Virus record (IMG/VR): IMGVR_UViG_3300004770_000048
Span: 1 to 37,292 of that record
Length of the DNA: 37,292 nucleotides
Origin: a virus
Direction: 5' to 3' (one strand)
Of this stretch, positions 6,827 through 17,900 are shown one piece after another; the first letter of the stretch is position 1, and every line of letters begins with the position of its first letter. The notes under the pieces were generated by a model. It did not search any database and was not told where the DNA came from. It saw nothing but the letters and a program-made list of their open reading frames with translations. Position numbers and translations under genes: made by a program.

Positions 6827-7221
6827 CGAGATTCTATTAAGGCTTTGATTTTCTCGCAATTTTCAAATGTGATCATTGGGCCTACCAATCTGATCACAGC
6901 CCAGCCAGCAAAGTTAGCCTCGTTGTATTTCTCTGCGTCTTTGGCATAACCAGCCCCTCTTGTGTGTCGGCCCCCAGACCAAACACCACCCTCAATCTCA
7001 ATAGCTGTCTTGCTATTTAAATGGGCGAAATCAAACCGCCACTTCCGTGTCTCGTGGAATCTGTGTTCCTCCACCAACGCCGGAGCGTCCTTTAGTAGTG
7101 CCCACGTTTTTACGAACCTTACCTCCAACACGCTTGGCCCCTTTTTTGGCTTTGGCAGATAGTCCTTTTTCGCAGAGCCATTCCGTGATTTTCTTTTTGT
7201 TTTTGGAGCTGATAGAGGCAT
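6823..7221 (-). CDS. PD-(D/E)XK (Vsr/DUF559-like) endonuclease
   Basis: A 132-residue putative DNA endonuclease. After a basic N-terminus (about 1-28) come VLEVRFVKTW, RFHETRKWRFDFAH with Asp64, and AIEIEGGVWSGGRHTRG with the Glu75-x-Glu77 pair, then YAKDAEKYNEA and WAVIRLVG. This is the compact nuclease type seen as a stand-alone gene in many phages, with Asp64 and Glu75/77 as likely metal ligands. It may resolve branched DNA before packaging or act as a host-take-over or homing nuclease. Its first 64 codons overlap the glycosyltransferase-like gene in another frame (7031-7221), an unusually long overlap. It ends just before the capsid leader. Confidence 0.82.
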   Translation of the reverse strand: MPLSAPKTKRKSRNGSAKKDYLPKPKKGPSVLEVRFVKTWALLKDAPALVEEHRFHETRKWRFDFAHLNSKTAIEIEGGVWSGGRHTRGAGYAKDAEKYNEANFAGWAVIRLVGPMITFENCEKIKALIESR

Positions 7222-8056
7222 GGAATAATAAAATGTTGATGGCTTTTTGAATTGCCTCCTCCTCTGCTAAAGGAGTTCCGGCTGGAATTGTTTTAGTTGT
7301 GATTAGGATATCCTTTGTTTCATGTGGATTGCGAGCAACCAAGTCGCCACCAGTTGCAGGATCTCCCTGCACACCATTCGGAGATAATCCGTCATTAAAT
7401 AGAACGCCTTTCTTATCTGGATGGTATATAACAGCACCCTGCTTAACGCAAGAGGCATCTATGTTATCTTTTCTCCACTTGCTATTTTTAGTATCGAAGT
7501 CGTGCTGAATAAGATTTGTCCTGTGCATTTTAGGAACAACGTCCCTTGCGGAAACAATATCCCAAGCATTTATTTCATTTCTGAAAATGGATGGAGCGTT
7601 ATATGAAAGGAAATTGGTATAGACTGCAATGCCGCTCATGTGATTGGGAACACCTTTGAGATGATCATAGGCTTGCGTATTAACAAAATCACCCATGAAT
7701 GGCTTTCCACAAGTTTTGTATTCAGCCTCAATTTGATCAATCCACCCCTTGCAAAGAGGGACTGCATCCGGCTCCATAAATAAAAATGGTGCCTTAAATT
7801 GCTCTTCGGCGGTTCTTCCAATAAACTCAAAGGCGGCATTGCAACTTATGGGCCATCCTCTTTCGGTGTGCCAGCAATTCTTTACCACTACTTTCCCGAA
7901 TCCCTGTAAATGCTCTATCACGCCTTCGGTAGTGGCTTGATGAGCAGGAGCAACAAATATGGTGTGGTTGGGATATGGGCCAAGCTTCTCCACATGACGA
8001 GCCCAACGCTTCATCAGCTCCCTATCTCCCTCGTAATATGAGATCGCAACAATCAT
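7031..8056 (-). CDS. Glycosyltransferase-like protein (GT-A style)
   Basis: A 341-residue protein if started at ATG 8056; an in-frame GTG at 8068 is possible. It begins MIVAISYYEGDRELMKRW, like the first strand of GT-A glycosyltransferases acting on nucleotide sugars. It contains FLFMEPDAVPLCKGW (about 95-110), where EPDAV sits in the place of the metal-binding DxD motif, and GDFVNTQAYDHLKG further on. The last 60 residues are Lys/Gly/Arg-rich and lie over the nuclease gene in a different frame, so they may be a dispensable tail. Position among tail and capsid genes suggests modification of virion proteins or host surface glycans. The fold assignment is by pattern and not certain. Confidence 0.6.
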   Translation of the reverse strand: MIVAISYYEGDRELMKRWARHVEKLGPYPNHTIFVAPAHQATTEGVIEHLQGFGKVVVKNCWHTERGWPISCNAAFEFIGRTAEEQFKAPFLFMEPDAVPLCKGWIDQIEAEYKTCGKPFMGDFVNTQAYDHLKGVPNHMSGIAVYTNFLSYNAPSIFRNEINAWDIVSARDVVPKMHRTNLIQHDFDTKNSKWRKDNIDASCVKQGAVIYHPDKKGVLFNDGLSPNGVQGDPATGGDLVARNPHETKDILITTKTIPAGTPLAEEEAIQKAINILLFHASISSKNKKKITEWLCEKGLSAKAKKGAKRVGGKVRKNVGTTKGRSGVGGGTQIPRDTEVAV

Positions 8057-8103
8057 TTCAATATCCACTTGATTGCACTATTCGCAATCTTTTGTAAAGG
8101 GAA

Positions 8104-8790
8104 TTATGGATTGTAAGGCCAATAACTATCCGCTTCAATAGTGACCAGTTGATTGGAGGTTGCTGAATATCCAGTTAACGTGCTATTAGATGGAGACCAA
8201 TTGTTATAAATATTTATTTGTCTTGTACCGAAAAAAGGTGATGAAATCGTGCAACTTGATGTAAATGTAAGCCCAGATATTGAAATTGGATTAAATTGCG
8301 ACCAAGGAGCAACACCTCCATATACGTTAATGTAAGGCCAATATAAACCATTGTAATAATAAACGCTTGATCCTAACTCTGCGGTATAAATTAACCCGCC
8401 CGCATCTGGATGTGATGTGGCTCCTGTGCAATCAATGCGAGTAGATGTGGGATGAGCTGGATAAGACCCATTTATTGTAAAATGAGGAGATGCTTGACAA
8501 ATCAATTGACTCTCGCTGGACAAAGGAGATTGTCCTCCTATCATTAATTCAATAGATCCAGTTGCATCAACTGAATTTGAAAATCCATGAGTGCAAGCAG
8601 AAGATGGTGGTGCATTTTCATTGGCTGTTGAATGCACAGTCACTTTCCAAGACTTAACCTTCCAATAAAATGCCACCATTTCACTTTCCTGCAATCCAAT
8701 AGGATAAAATGTTTTATCCCCTATTAATGATCCATCATTAATAGCAGTTGCACACCAAGGGAACAATCCAAAATATCTCACTTGGGCCAT
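8104..8790 (-). CDS. Hypothetical virion protein
   Basis: A 228-residue protein, rich in Ser, Thr, Tyr and Trp and poor in charge, as expected of an extracellular beta-rich virion part. Visible features are an N-terminal YFGLFPWCATAINDG and a repeated aromatic motif: YYNGLYWPYINVYGG in the middle and EADSYWPYNP at the end. Five Cys residues are spread through the chain. It lies at the end of a tail-protein run, four bases after the coiled-coil gene stop. A fibre tip or tail-associated role is inferred from context. I do not recognise the family. Confidence 0.55.
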   Translation of the reverse strand: MAQVRYFGLFPWCATAINDGSLIGDKTFYPIGLQESEMVAFYWKVKSWKVTVHSTANENAPPSSACTHGFSNSVDATGSIELMIGGQSPLSSESQLICQASPHFTINGSYPAHPTSTRIDCTGATSHPDAGGLIYTAELGSSVYYYNGLYWPYINVYGGVAPWSQFNPISISGLTFTSSCTISSPFFGTRQINIYNNWSPSNSTLTGYSATSNQLVTIEADSYWPYNP

Positions 8791-8793
8791 ACA

Positions 8794-9174
8794 CTATTGA
8801 GATGACAATATTGTGATTGATGTGGGAGTTCCGTTAATGCAAACAGTGTATGCGTGCTGGGAAAGGGTTCCAATAGTTGTGTTTAATGTTGAAATCTGTG
8901 TGCTTAATGCTGGGATTGTTTCATTAGTTAATGTGGCAAGCTGTGCATTAATAGAAGTGATGCTTGCTGTGTTTGCAGTAACACTATAATAAAGATTAAG
9001 ATATTGAGAATGAAGATCGCTGATAGAGTTATTTAAAGTGGCTATTTCTTGATTAACCACACTTAAATCAACTGGAAAATTTAAAGAATCAGAAACTTTT
9101 AATTGACCTCCAACAAAACTCACGCTTGCCGTTTGAGCAAACGGCTCTTCATTGAATTTATAATTAGGCTCCAT
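8794..9174 (-). CDS. Coiled-coil tail protein
   Basis: A 126-residue protein from ATG 9174, which shares one base with the upstream stop (TAATG); an earlier TTG at 9180 is less likely. The chain has a short N-terminal strand segment (SVSFVGGQLKVSD), then a long heptad-patterned helix from about 35 to 105 with regularly spaced Leu/Ile (IATLNNSISDLHSQYLNLY, then SINAQLATLTNETI and LSTQISTLNTTIGTLS). It ends with strands AYTVCINGTPTSITIL. This is the look of a trimeric fibre stalk or fibre-neck protein. It lies between two beta-rich tail proteins. Confidence 0.6.
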   Translation of the reverse strand: MEPNYKFNEEPFAQTASVSFVGGQLKVSDSLNFPVDLSVVNQEIATLNNSISDLHSQYLNLYYSVTANTASITSINAQLATLTNETIPALSTQISTLNTTIGTLSQHAYTVCINGTPTSITILSSQ

Positions 9175-9626
9175 TAACAAGTAAAGGTGAGCTGTTTGGT
9201 ATAAGTAAGATTATTTACGCTATCATAACCAACAAAAAACGCTTCTGTTGGGTGCGCCGTAGAATTTGTTGTGCTTGATTTAACTGCCGTAAGAGTCCAA
9301 ATGCCATTTGGTTTTAAATTAAAATTCCAAATATCGCTATATGTGTCTCCTGTGGATGTGTTGTATCCCCCAACATAAATTTCACTTGGAATGGATGGAG
9401 CCACTCCATTTGCATATCCTGCTGTAGAGGAAGTTTGATCCCAAGTAATAAACCAAGCCGCCGGACTTAAAGCCCCCGATATTCCTGCTGTGGTGTAGCC
9501 TTGAACTGTTATGTAATATAAAAGATCCGCAGTTAATAACGTTGTTCCACCTTGATATACAGCCAATGTTCCAGCGTGAGTGGAAGAATCTTCAGAATAA
9601 GTTGCTGTTGCGGTAGTCCAAGACAT
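9174..9626 (-). CDS. Hypothetical beta-rich tail protein
   Basis: A 150-residue protein, almost uncharged and rich in Thr, Ser, Tyr and Gly, with alternating strand-like segments: TLLTADLLYYITVQGY, AAWFITWDQTSS, then IWNFNLKPNGIWTLTAV and AFFVGYDSVNNLTY. The IWNFNL...GIWTLTAV hairpin resembles beta-sandwich fibre domains. The gene starts 4 bases after the stop of the 776-residue structural protein and shares its last base with the next ATG. I cannot name a family; tail attachment or fibre is inferred from the run of similar proteins. Confidence 0.55.
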   Translation of the reverse strand: MSWTTATATYSEDSSTHAGTLAVYQGGTTLLTADLLYYITVQGYTTAGISGALSPAAWFITWDQTSSTAGYANGVAPSIPSEIYVGGYNTSTGDTYSDIWNFNLKPNGIWTLTAVKSSTTNSTAHPTEAFFVGYDSVNNLTYTKQLTFTC

Positions 9627-9630
9627 AAAA

Positions 9631-11961
9631 TTAACTTAATGGTTCCTGTGTGTAAATAAGACGTTGAACGTAGATTCCACCTTGCCACAACTGGGCATCA
9701 CCTCCAATGAGAATCTGTTGGCCTATTTTATATGTAGTGGGATTTGAGGCAGATCCACCAAAGGAGCTAAACTGAATGTTGTTATCAGTAGTATAATTGT
9801 TTTTATAAGAAGCTGGAGCTGGAGGGTGAATAGTATTTTTAGGTATGCCAAATATCTGAATCGCCCAAGGTTGTGTAATAACTTTAAAGAACTTTAAAGC
9901 AGACAGATTTGGGGGTGTTTCAGAATATGAATACACCATTTTTTGAGTGCAAGTGATGTCAACAGGAAGCCTGTTTTGTGGGTAAGTGAATGCGGCTTTG
10001 TATGTTGTAGATGCCCCATTCGGTGCAGTTGAATCCCCCCAAGTGTATATTAGTCCCGGAAAACTGAATTGAATTGTTTTGTATTCAGTCCTGCTTGGAG
10101 GCAGTTTAACATACCCATTAACAGAAGTGTAGGCCGTTGGAAGATACTTGCTAATTCTCCTAACCCAAGGGAATCCAATATCAGCATCAGCCGTTTGTAG
10201 AAGCCTATTATTGTTTTGAGTGATGGTGTAGGTTCCAGCACCGCCTGTGTTGGCATCCCCCACCACAGGAAGGCTCAATGTGATTGTGTAGGGGGATGAT
10301 GTGGTGATGACAGTGACGGCATATTTCGTGCTGGTGTTTTGTGCATACCCAGTTGCGGCAGACGCTCCTGTTGCTGGCAAGCTCAACACGACAACTTTAG
10401 TTGAAAGATAGACTGCTGTTGCCGTGTAAGTTCCAGCCGCCCATCCATTAGAAGATTGACCACTAATCCTAATCTGATCCCCAACCAAAACGTCCGTAGA
10501 TATTAGAGTTTGAAATGTGAGTGTTGCGTATCCGTTAAGAGATCCAGTTGCTGTAACTACAGGAAGCCCCCATCCACTACTAAACACCCCAGACATGGAA
10601 ACCAAATCACCCACAGAGATATTGGGAAGGGCTGAAAACGTGAGTGTTGCGTATCCACCAACATTAGTAGCCGCAGTGGGGGAATACGTCACTTGAGATG
10701 CTGGAGAGATTGGCTGTGTGAATGCCCCAGCACCACTAGATATGTTTCGACTTAAATGCGTAGTGATGGTTTGAACAATCGCATTGTCTTGAGTGGAGTC
10801 GTAAGTCGTAAGAGCGGGAGGCACGCCATCCAGAACCACTTGCTTACGCTGTGACTTGGTGGAATCAATTGGGCTTATTTCATCCGAAAACAATAAAGCC
10901 CCTGTAGTAGTTGCTGAAGTGCCGTAGGAAACGATTGATTGCGTGGTGGTCTCCGTAGTGCCAAACTTGTTTAAAGAGTCCCCAGAGAGGCTGTAGGGGC
11001 CTGTAGTGATGACGTTGGTAAGGTTCGACTTGTTGGCACTGATATGCTCAACTTGAGACTCAACCACACTTTGACCAGAAAGATTAAGAGAAAGGGGATT
11101 AGGATTCGTGGCGGCAGTGACTAGCTGATCACTCTTTGCCGTAATGCCCATCAGACCACCCTTATTAACATTCGTTGTTAGGACTGTTGAAGGTATGGGT
11201 TCATACACCCTTTTCACCTTCACATAACGAGAACGAAGAGGATTGTCCTCCGGCAATTCTTGCATTTCCTGCTCACTAATAACTGTCGGATTAATGAATA
11301 TAGGAACGCTTGGATTAGTTGCCCCAGACTGAACTGCGTAGGTGAGGGTCGTGGCAGATGCAGTGAGTAGGGTGAAAGAACCCAACGCATACTTCTGCTG
11401 TGTGGTTTGCGTGGTTGTGCTTTGGGTATAAACATAAATGTTTGCACCCTGTGCATAGCTGAAATTCGTTCCTGTGATAGTGGCGGTTGTGCCACTCACA
11501 TTCAACGTGACTCCTTGACCAGCACCAAATGTGGGGTCTTGCCCACCCACCGGCACTGCCGCATATTGATCTCTAGGAACTATGTATTCTCTAGTGTATG
11601 TTGGATAGTTTGGGTCGCCGCCATCGTATGTGATCCCATAGTTCCAAGGGTCTTGAGAGGCTAAAGTGCGATCATTCGCCCAATATCTAAATACAAACTC
11701 ACCAGATTCATCTGGTTTAATGTGAACCAAATATAGAGGAGAAGGCCATTTGTTTGCATCCCTTCCAGTGTAGATTGGGGCATTTGCCTCCGTGATTGCT
11801 GGTTGCTGTGGGTTATAGCTTCCCTTCTCTGAACTAACTTTCTCCACCAATACAATGTGCCCAGACTGCGAAATGAAGTCTGGAATCTGCGGCGTAGGAT
11901 AGCTAGGAACCCCAATTTCAAGAGCTGGGTGGGGAAATTTAGGTTGCTTGGAAGTCGCCAT
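9631..11961 (-). CDS. Large virion structural protein, probable tail hub or nozzle
   Basis: A 776-residue protein of mixed composition. The N-terminal third holds long polar beta segments (HIVLVEKVSS, VFRYWANDRTLAS) and an embedded Ig-like stretch near 150-225 (VTLNVSGTTATITGTNF). The centre has two tandem imperfect repeats at about 437-475 and 478-520, each with GYATLTF, (I)SVGD or VLVGD, and SxGW; their DNA shares a 16-base direct repeat at 10518-10533 and 10641-10656. The C-terminal part contains FPWVRRISKYLP and ends with IGGDAQLWQGGIYVQRLIY. Size and position next to the internal virion protein fit a podovirus tail hub or nozzle, but I do not recognise the family. Confidence 0.6.
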   Translation of the reverse strand: MATSKQPKFPHPALEIGVPSYPTPQIPDFISQSGHIVLVEKVSSEKGSYNPQQPAITEANAPIYTGRDANKWPSPLYLVHIKPDESGEFVFRYWANDRTLASQDPWNYGITYDGGDPNYPTYTREYIVPRDQYAAVPVGGQDPTFGAGQGVTLNVSGTTATITGTNFSYAQGANIYVYTQSTTTQTTQQKYALGSFTLLTASATTLTYAVQSGATNPSVPIFINPTVISEQEMQELPEDNPLRSRYVKVKRVYEPIPSTVLTTNVNKGGLMGITAKSDQLVTAATNPNPLSLNLSGQSVVESQVEHISANKSNLTNVITTGPYSLSGDSLNKFGTTETTTQSIVSYGTSATTTGALLFSDEISPIDSTKSQRKQVVLDGVPPALTTYDSTQDNAIVQTITTHLSRNISSGAGAFTQPISPASQVTYSPTAATNVGGYATLTFSALPNISVGDLVSMSGVFSSGWGLPVVTATGSLNGYATLTFQTLISTDVLVGDQIRISGQSSNGWAAGTYTATAVYLSTKVVVLSLPATGASAATGYAQNTSTKYAVTVITTSSPYTITLSLPVVGDANTGGAGTYTITQNNNRLLQTADADIGFPWVRRISKYLPTAYTSVNGYVKLPPSRTEYKTIQFSFPGLIYTWGDSTAPNGASTTYKAAFTYPQNRLPVDITCTQKMVYSYSETPPNLSALKFFKVITQPWAIQIFGIPKNTIHPPAPASYKNNYTTDNNIQFSSFGGSASNPTTYKIGQQILIGGDAQLWQGGIYVQRLIYTQEPLS

Positions 11962-11978
11962 AAAACAAATACCCTATG

Positions 11979-14900
11979 TTACTTCCTGTAAAATTTCGAG
12001 TCTTTTTTAATGTAGGACTTTAAAGATTTTACCATATTGATCTTTTCTTCCGCAGAAAGAGTGTTGGATCTTTCAATCTTTCCAACAACAAATGGAAGAA
12101 TGTCATCCTGTTCTTTTCCGTCTCCAACCCTAAACACTCTAACTGCTTCTTCCGGCGTTTTAAGCATTTTCACTCTTTTGATCAAAAGATTGGGCTGTTG
12201 GATTTGTGCCCTTAAAGCCTTGTCATCAGACGCAGTTAATATTCCATCCTTCTTGTATTGCAAATAAATTTGCTGGGCTCCATCTTTATCTTTACGTTGA
12301 TAGGCATCCAACACATCTTTACGAGCTTGATATCTGATATCTTGCTCTGGAGTGTATTGTTGTTTCTGACCAAGCTGACTAGCTAATTTAAGAGCCGGAG
12401 AAACAATACCCCTCAAATTAAGACCTATTGCAGATAATGGTGATGACAAAACGGCATCAAAAATTTCTTTTGGAACGGATTGCTGTTCGATGTCTTTTGG
12501 AACTCCGGCTTTAGTTAGCATTGATTGCATCGGGCCTTCCTTCATTCCTAAAGCCTTTCCTGTAAGTTTATCTATTCCGGCACCAACTCCGTATATTGGG
12601 GTGTTAAGATGTTTAAATGCAGTACGAAGGTTTTCAACAATCTGGGAACCATGTTCAATTTTTCTGGCAGAAAATGATTGACCATAGCCAGAACGCAAAT
12701 CAATTCGCTGACCAGATAATCCTTCGGCTAAAGTGCCAACAGCGGGGCCAACAAATGCATGAGCGGATGTTGTTAAAATGTCATTTTGTGCATCTTGTGC
12801 AATTCCCTCCCAATCCTTTCCATTTCTCATTCCTTCAAGTGCGGCATTTATTCCAAGTTGACGCATTCCTCTTCTTAATCCAATAAGTTGAAATAAATCA
12901 AACACTCTGTGTTTGCCATCATCAGTGTCAAACATTGGGCCAAAATCAATTGCACCAATTGGAGTTCCAGTTCTTCCCATTGGAGTTCCATTAAGTGCCA
13001 TGTTTGCCATCATTGGTATAATTGAAGCAAAAACCAATCCGCTCATTTGTGCGGCTCTGGCAGTAAGTGCCCCTCTTGTTGTTTCGGTTTTAAATCCGTA
13101 TTCACCAATCACGCTTCTTCTAGCAAACCTATCCATTGCCCTTCCGGCAACAATGAATGGAGACCAACCTTGATCTCTCATTGCCGCCTCAAATCTTCCC
13201 ATAAGTTTTCTGTTGTATTCTCCAAGCTGATTTACGAACTTGATCTTTCCTTCAAGTGAATCAACAGCACCATAGTTTTTAACTAGGTTTTCATAACGTC
13301 TGGACATAATTATACGAGCGGCTGTATCCACGTTATGAATAAGGTCGTGCATTCCCAATATTTTCTGAATCCCCTCTGATGGCATCGTTTGCCTAATCAA
13401 TCCTTGTTTTGCAAGCTGGGCTAATTCTTTTCTAATCTCTGGTGAATCTGCGGAAATTTGTTTGCATATTTTTCTAACTTCAGCAAATGTTTGAGAAGTG
13501 CCAACAAATGGAATTTTTGAAACAATGTCTTTACCAATAGATCCCCTGCCAAGAGATGTTGCCAAAACTGCTTGCAAGTTCTTTAAGTGGGATGTGGCAT
13601 CAGCAAGACCGATCATCTGGACAGCCGTAAAACCCCTTAATAATGGATTTGGCTCACCAGCATCATGAATTCCTAGCACGTTATCAAGCTCTCCTTTAAG
13701 GTCTGCATCCACATGAAGGTTAAATGTGCGTAGTGTTGTTTCTCCAGTTTCATTGTTGAACACAGGGTATTTGATTTCCCTAATTTGAACTGGCTTTCCA
13801 TTAATTAACTTTGGCCCCTTCTCGGATGCTGGAACAAGATATCCGGCCCCATTTGCAACCAAAGCATCATAAAAGTTTATCTTTGATGCTTCGTGATGTC
13901 TCGTACCAAGGCTATTGGTAAGAATAAGGAATGGGTCTGTGGAGTATTCATCAGTGAATCTCGCCCTATTCAAAAACTTATCATATTTAATATCTGGATT
14001 TCGATAACTTGCCCTAATAGGAGAAAGGAAATCAGTCACATCAAGAGTCGGCATTGGCTTTGTGTGGTCATGATAACCAACAACTGATTCAATTTCAGAC
14101 TCTGGCAATAGGTTTATTCGGGCTCCAAAGTGGCGACCACGAGTTTCTTCAATAAGATCTTCATTAATCTTTTGATCTTTTTTAATTCCCTTCATGGTTC
14201 TATAAAGCTCTTCCATGACAGGGGCTACTTTTTCTTTCCATTTTTCAATATGACCGACAACCTCTGAATCTAATTTAGCGGCCTCAACTGAAGCATTAAG
14301 CTCACCAATATCCCTAACATCTTCAATTTCAGCAATAAACTTATTCATTTTATTTTGCTGTTGATAAAGGGAATCCATGTCAGCTTTTTTAGCTGTTCCT
14401 TTATTATCTTCAATTAGTTTGTTAATTTTCTCAAGAGCCCTCTGTGCTTGATCGTAACCACCCAAGATATTGTCATTAACAATTACTTGCATTGTTCGCT
14501 TCATCTTTTCTGTGTTGTTGTAATCAGCTCCAAACACATCAGTAATTAAATCATTAACAAGCCTTGTTACTGCGGCTCTTGAGTAAGCAAGCTCGTATGC
14601 ATTAGTAAACACACCTGCACGATCAAGCCTTGGTATTTTTTTGTTTCCAATAAAGTCTGCAAACAGGTAGGCACTTTTTTTTGTAGATTGAAGAAGAATG
14701 TCAATTTGTCTTGTTGCTGGGATTTTAATTCCAAGTGTTTCAAGATCGTCATGAGTGAGTTGCATTTTCCTCATCGTGTTAAGCAATTCACGATGTGCTT
14801 TAACGCTCATGTTTGGAATCCTTCCAGACAATCCATCTCTAATCTCCCTCAACACATTTGAGTCTTTAATCATCTTCTCAAGAGCAAGATTAAGTTGTTG

Positions 14901-17900
14901 TGCAACTGCGGCTTTAGGACGCTCCGAAAACAACAGGGGATCAACAATCCTTTCTCCCTTTGAGTTGTATCCAGAAAGATTTATGTCAATTGAATGAAGT
15001 TTCTCCCTTCCGCTCATGCTCTTTGGTAGAACTTGCTTTGACTTCTCACCAACTTCCCTAGCTTTGTCTCTGGAAATAAACTCCCCCTTGTCTGTCATGA
15101 ATCCAAAGTCATCAGTCTCACGCCCTTCTGCATCAGTGATTGGAGTTTTACCAGCCTTTGTCATTGCTGACTCATGATCAGCCGCTTCATGTATTATTCC
15201 AGTGTCTGGATCTCTGTATGCGGCAGACATTACACGAGTGCCTTTTGGGTTTTCTACAAACCTTGCGGCAACCTTCTTTGACTCTTCTGAAAGCTTTCTT
15301 TGGAAAAGCTCTTCGTGCAAAATCTTTCCTTTAACCCAAGCCTCATGCAACACCTCTCTAACAGCCCTGCCTCGCTCTTGAAGCATTTTGGCGGCCCAAG
15401 GTGCAAACTTAATAGTTCCACGAGCAATAGATGCGGCGGCCTTATACATCATAGCCGTAACTAAAGCTGGGTTGAATGTATATAAACGCCCCTCTCTTGA
15501 TGATTGCTTAATGTAAGCGTCTGCCTTTTGTTCTAAAGTTTCTGGAGTGGGAGGAGCATTTCCGGCTTTGGCGGCCTTGCGTTCTTCTGCGGCGGCTTTC
15601 TTGGCTTCAGCTTCCCACTTCTTTTTCTGGGCTTGTTCAGCCATTCGGTTCCTATCGCCGTTTTGTGACTCCCTTTCGATAAGGTTCCAAAGATCAGAAA
15701 CACTTGTGTCTGGTGACATATATCCAAGATCAACAAGCTCTTGATGGGCTTGATCTATATCTTGTGTGCCGCCATAGATAGCGTTGTGACGCTTATCCTT
15801 TAAAACAGGAACGTCATCATACTCGGCTGGCATGGGCTCTCCCTTTTGTTTGGCCCTTTTAGCAATTTCTGTTCTTGATCTAATGGGATTCTCAAGTAGG
15901 TATTGAATAACTGGGTGCATTCCCCAAGTTCCAAATCCCTTTTGTGGGCCAGTTTTAACAATGTCAGATTCTTTGTTAAGCTGTTTTCTCATCTTAACTG
16001 CCTCGGACTTGCTTAAATTCCCACCGAACGATTGTCCCTCAATAATGTTTCCTTTAGAGTCTTTCCAGATTTCTACAACCTTGTGAACAACCTTACGCTT
16101 GGTTGTTCCATTTGCTTGAGGAGCATCAATAACAACTTGCTGAATTTTGTGGTCTTGCAATACAGGGGTTTGCTCACGAGCTTGATCATGATCCACCTCC
16201 TCTGCAACAGGAGGCTCCGCAGGAGCTACTTCTTCTTTACCTTCACCTTCCCGCTGTGTAGTTCCTTCTTGAGTTTCTGTTGTTGCTTGCTCGACAGGGG
16301 GCTCCCCTTCGACAGAAGATACCCCACTTGGGCTCGGCTCTTTTGTTTCTGTTTCACTTGGTGGTTCCTCGGTTGTTGTTTTAGTTTCCGGCTCTGTTGC
16401 GGTAGTTGTTTCAGTGATTGTAATAGGCGTTGGTTCCGCAATGGTTGTCTCCGCTGATTGTTTTTTAAATTCTTCAGCAGTTTTAGGAAGTCCAACTTCT
16501 GAAATATGCTCTAACACATTCTTGTTAACTGGCTTCTTGTAAGTGCTTTCTCCTGCCACTCCCAATACTGCCATTGGTGCGGCTTGTAACAATTGTTTTC
16601 CGGCCTCTGAAAAATTTCCAGAAACTAGGTTTTCTGAAAACGTAAGAGGAGCGTTTTCATCTTTTTTAATTAACTGACCAACCTTTTGTGCCAATTCTTG
16701 TTGAGCAACAACTAATGGAACAGCTTGCAAAAACTTACTTGCGGCTCGTTTAAGCGGATTTGACAAACCAGAACTAACTTGCATTGGAAGTGCCGCACCA
16801 GCTTCTGATTCTACCAATGCTTTTGTTCCATCAACTAATGCTTCATCATGAGACTTTCCTTGCTGAATACTATTGTCGATAGCATTTTGCATTGTCTTAA
16901 CAGAGGCTGGAAAAAATGCCTTAATTCCATGAACTGCTTTTTCTGCAATTGGTTCAAAAATGTTTTTGTATCTTAATACGTCTTTTGCAAGTGCCGGAGC
17001 TTTTCCTCCTTCACTCATTGCCGCAGTGAGCAAATCTGGAACAAATTTAGCAGTAAGAAAAACAAAAGAATCAAGTGGTGATTTTTGTTCCTCTGGATTT
17101 AAATCTAATGACTTTGCTTTTTCTGCAAAATCTTTTCTTTGCTCTTCTGGAGTGTTGTAGATGGCATCAGAAAACTTGTTTTTACCAATAAGCATTTCAG
17201 AAAGCCTTGCAATTTGAATTGGTGCCGATGCAACAACTCCGCTAGGAGTTAAAACTGGAGACTTCCCAGCCTTTTGCTCTTCGCTTAAATCACGCATGGC
17301 TCCAGCTCCAGCCTCTAACCAATCCCAACCTCCAGCACTAATTCCAGCCGCCGCAAGCTCCGCAAGCCCCCTTTTAGGGGGAGTTTGCTTCATTCCTTCA
17401 CCGAATTTCTCTCCGATGGTTTGCGTTGGGAAAGCATCAACATTTAGTTTCGCTTTGTTCCACGCATCATCTTCGACTGGTATTGCTTTCCTAGCTTCTT
17501 CCCCTTCTTGTCTGTATCTGGCTTTGGTTTTTTGGGCTTGTTCAACTGATTCACCTCCTGTCTGAAATGAAGGCTGAACTTTTAGTTCACCTTCAACTTC
17601 TTGGCTTCCATCTTGACTAGGGTATTGCGACCCTCCGTCTTGCAGAATCCGTGGCTCTTGACCACTGGCGTTGAGGGTTTCATTGCGATTCCCGACTTGT
17701 TCGTTGGCTTCTCGTTCCGCATTGCGATCCGAGTTGGCCCCTGTTTGATCTTGGACATTTTGTTTTCCACCTCCTTTTGTTTGATCGTAATGAGAAGCTA
17801 ATTCATCAAGGGAATACCCCTCGTTCCTCACCTCCTCAAATTGTTTATTTGACTGAATTAAATGATTGTAGATTTCCTCATCAGAGTAACCTTCTTTTCT

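Noticed and set aside
16032-16457. Plus-strand 141-codon frame rich in Phe, Cys and Leu.
   Set aside because: It mirrors the Thr/Glu/Pro-rich linker of the giant virion protein on the minus strand.
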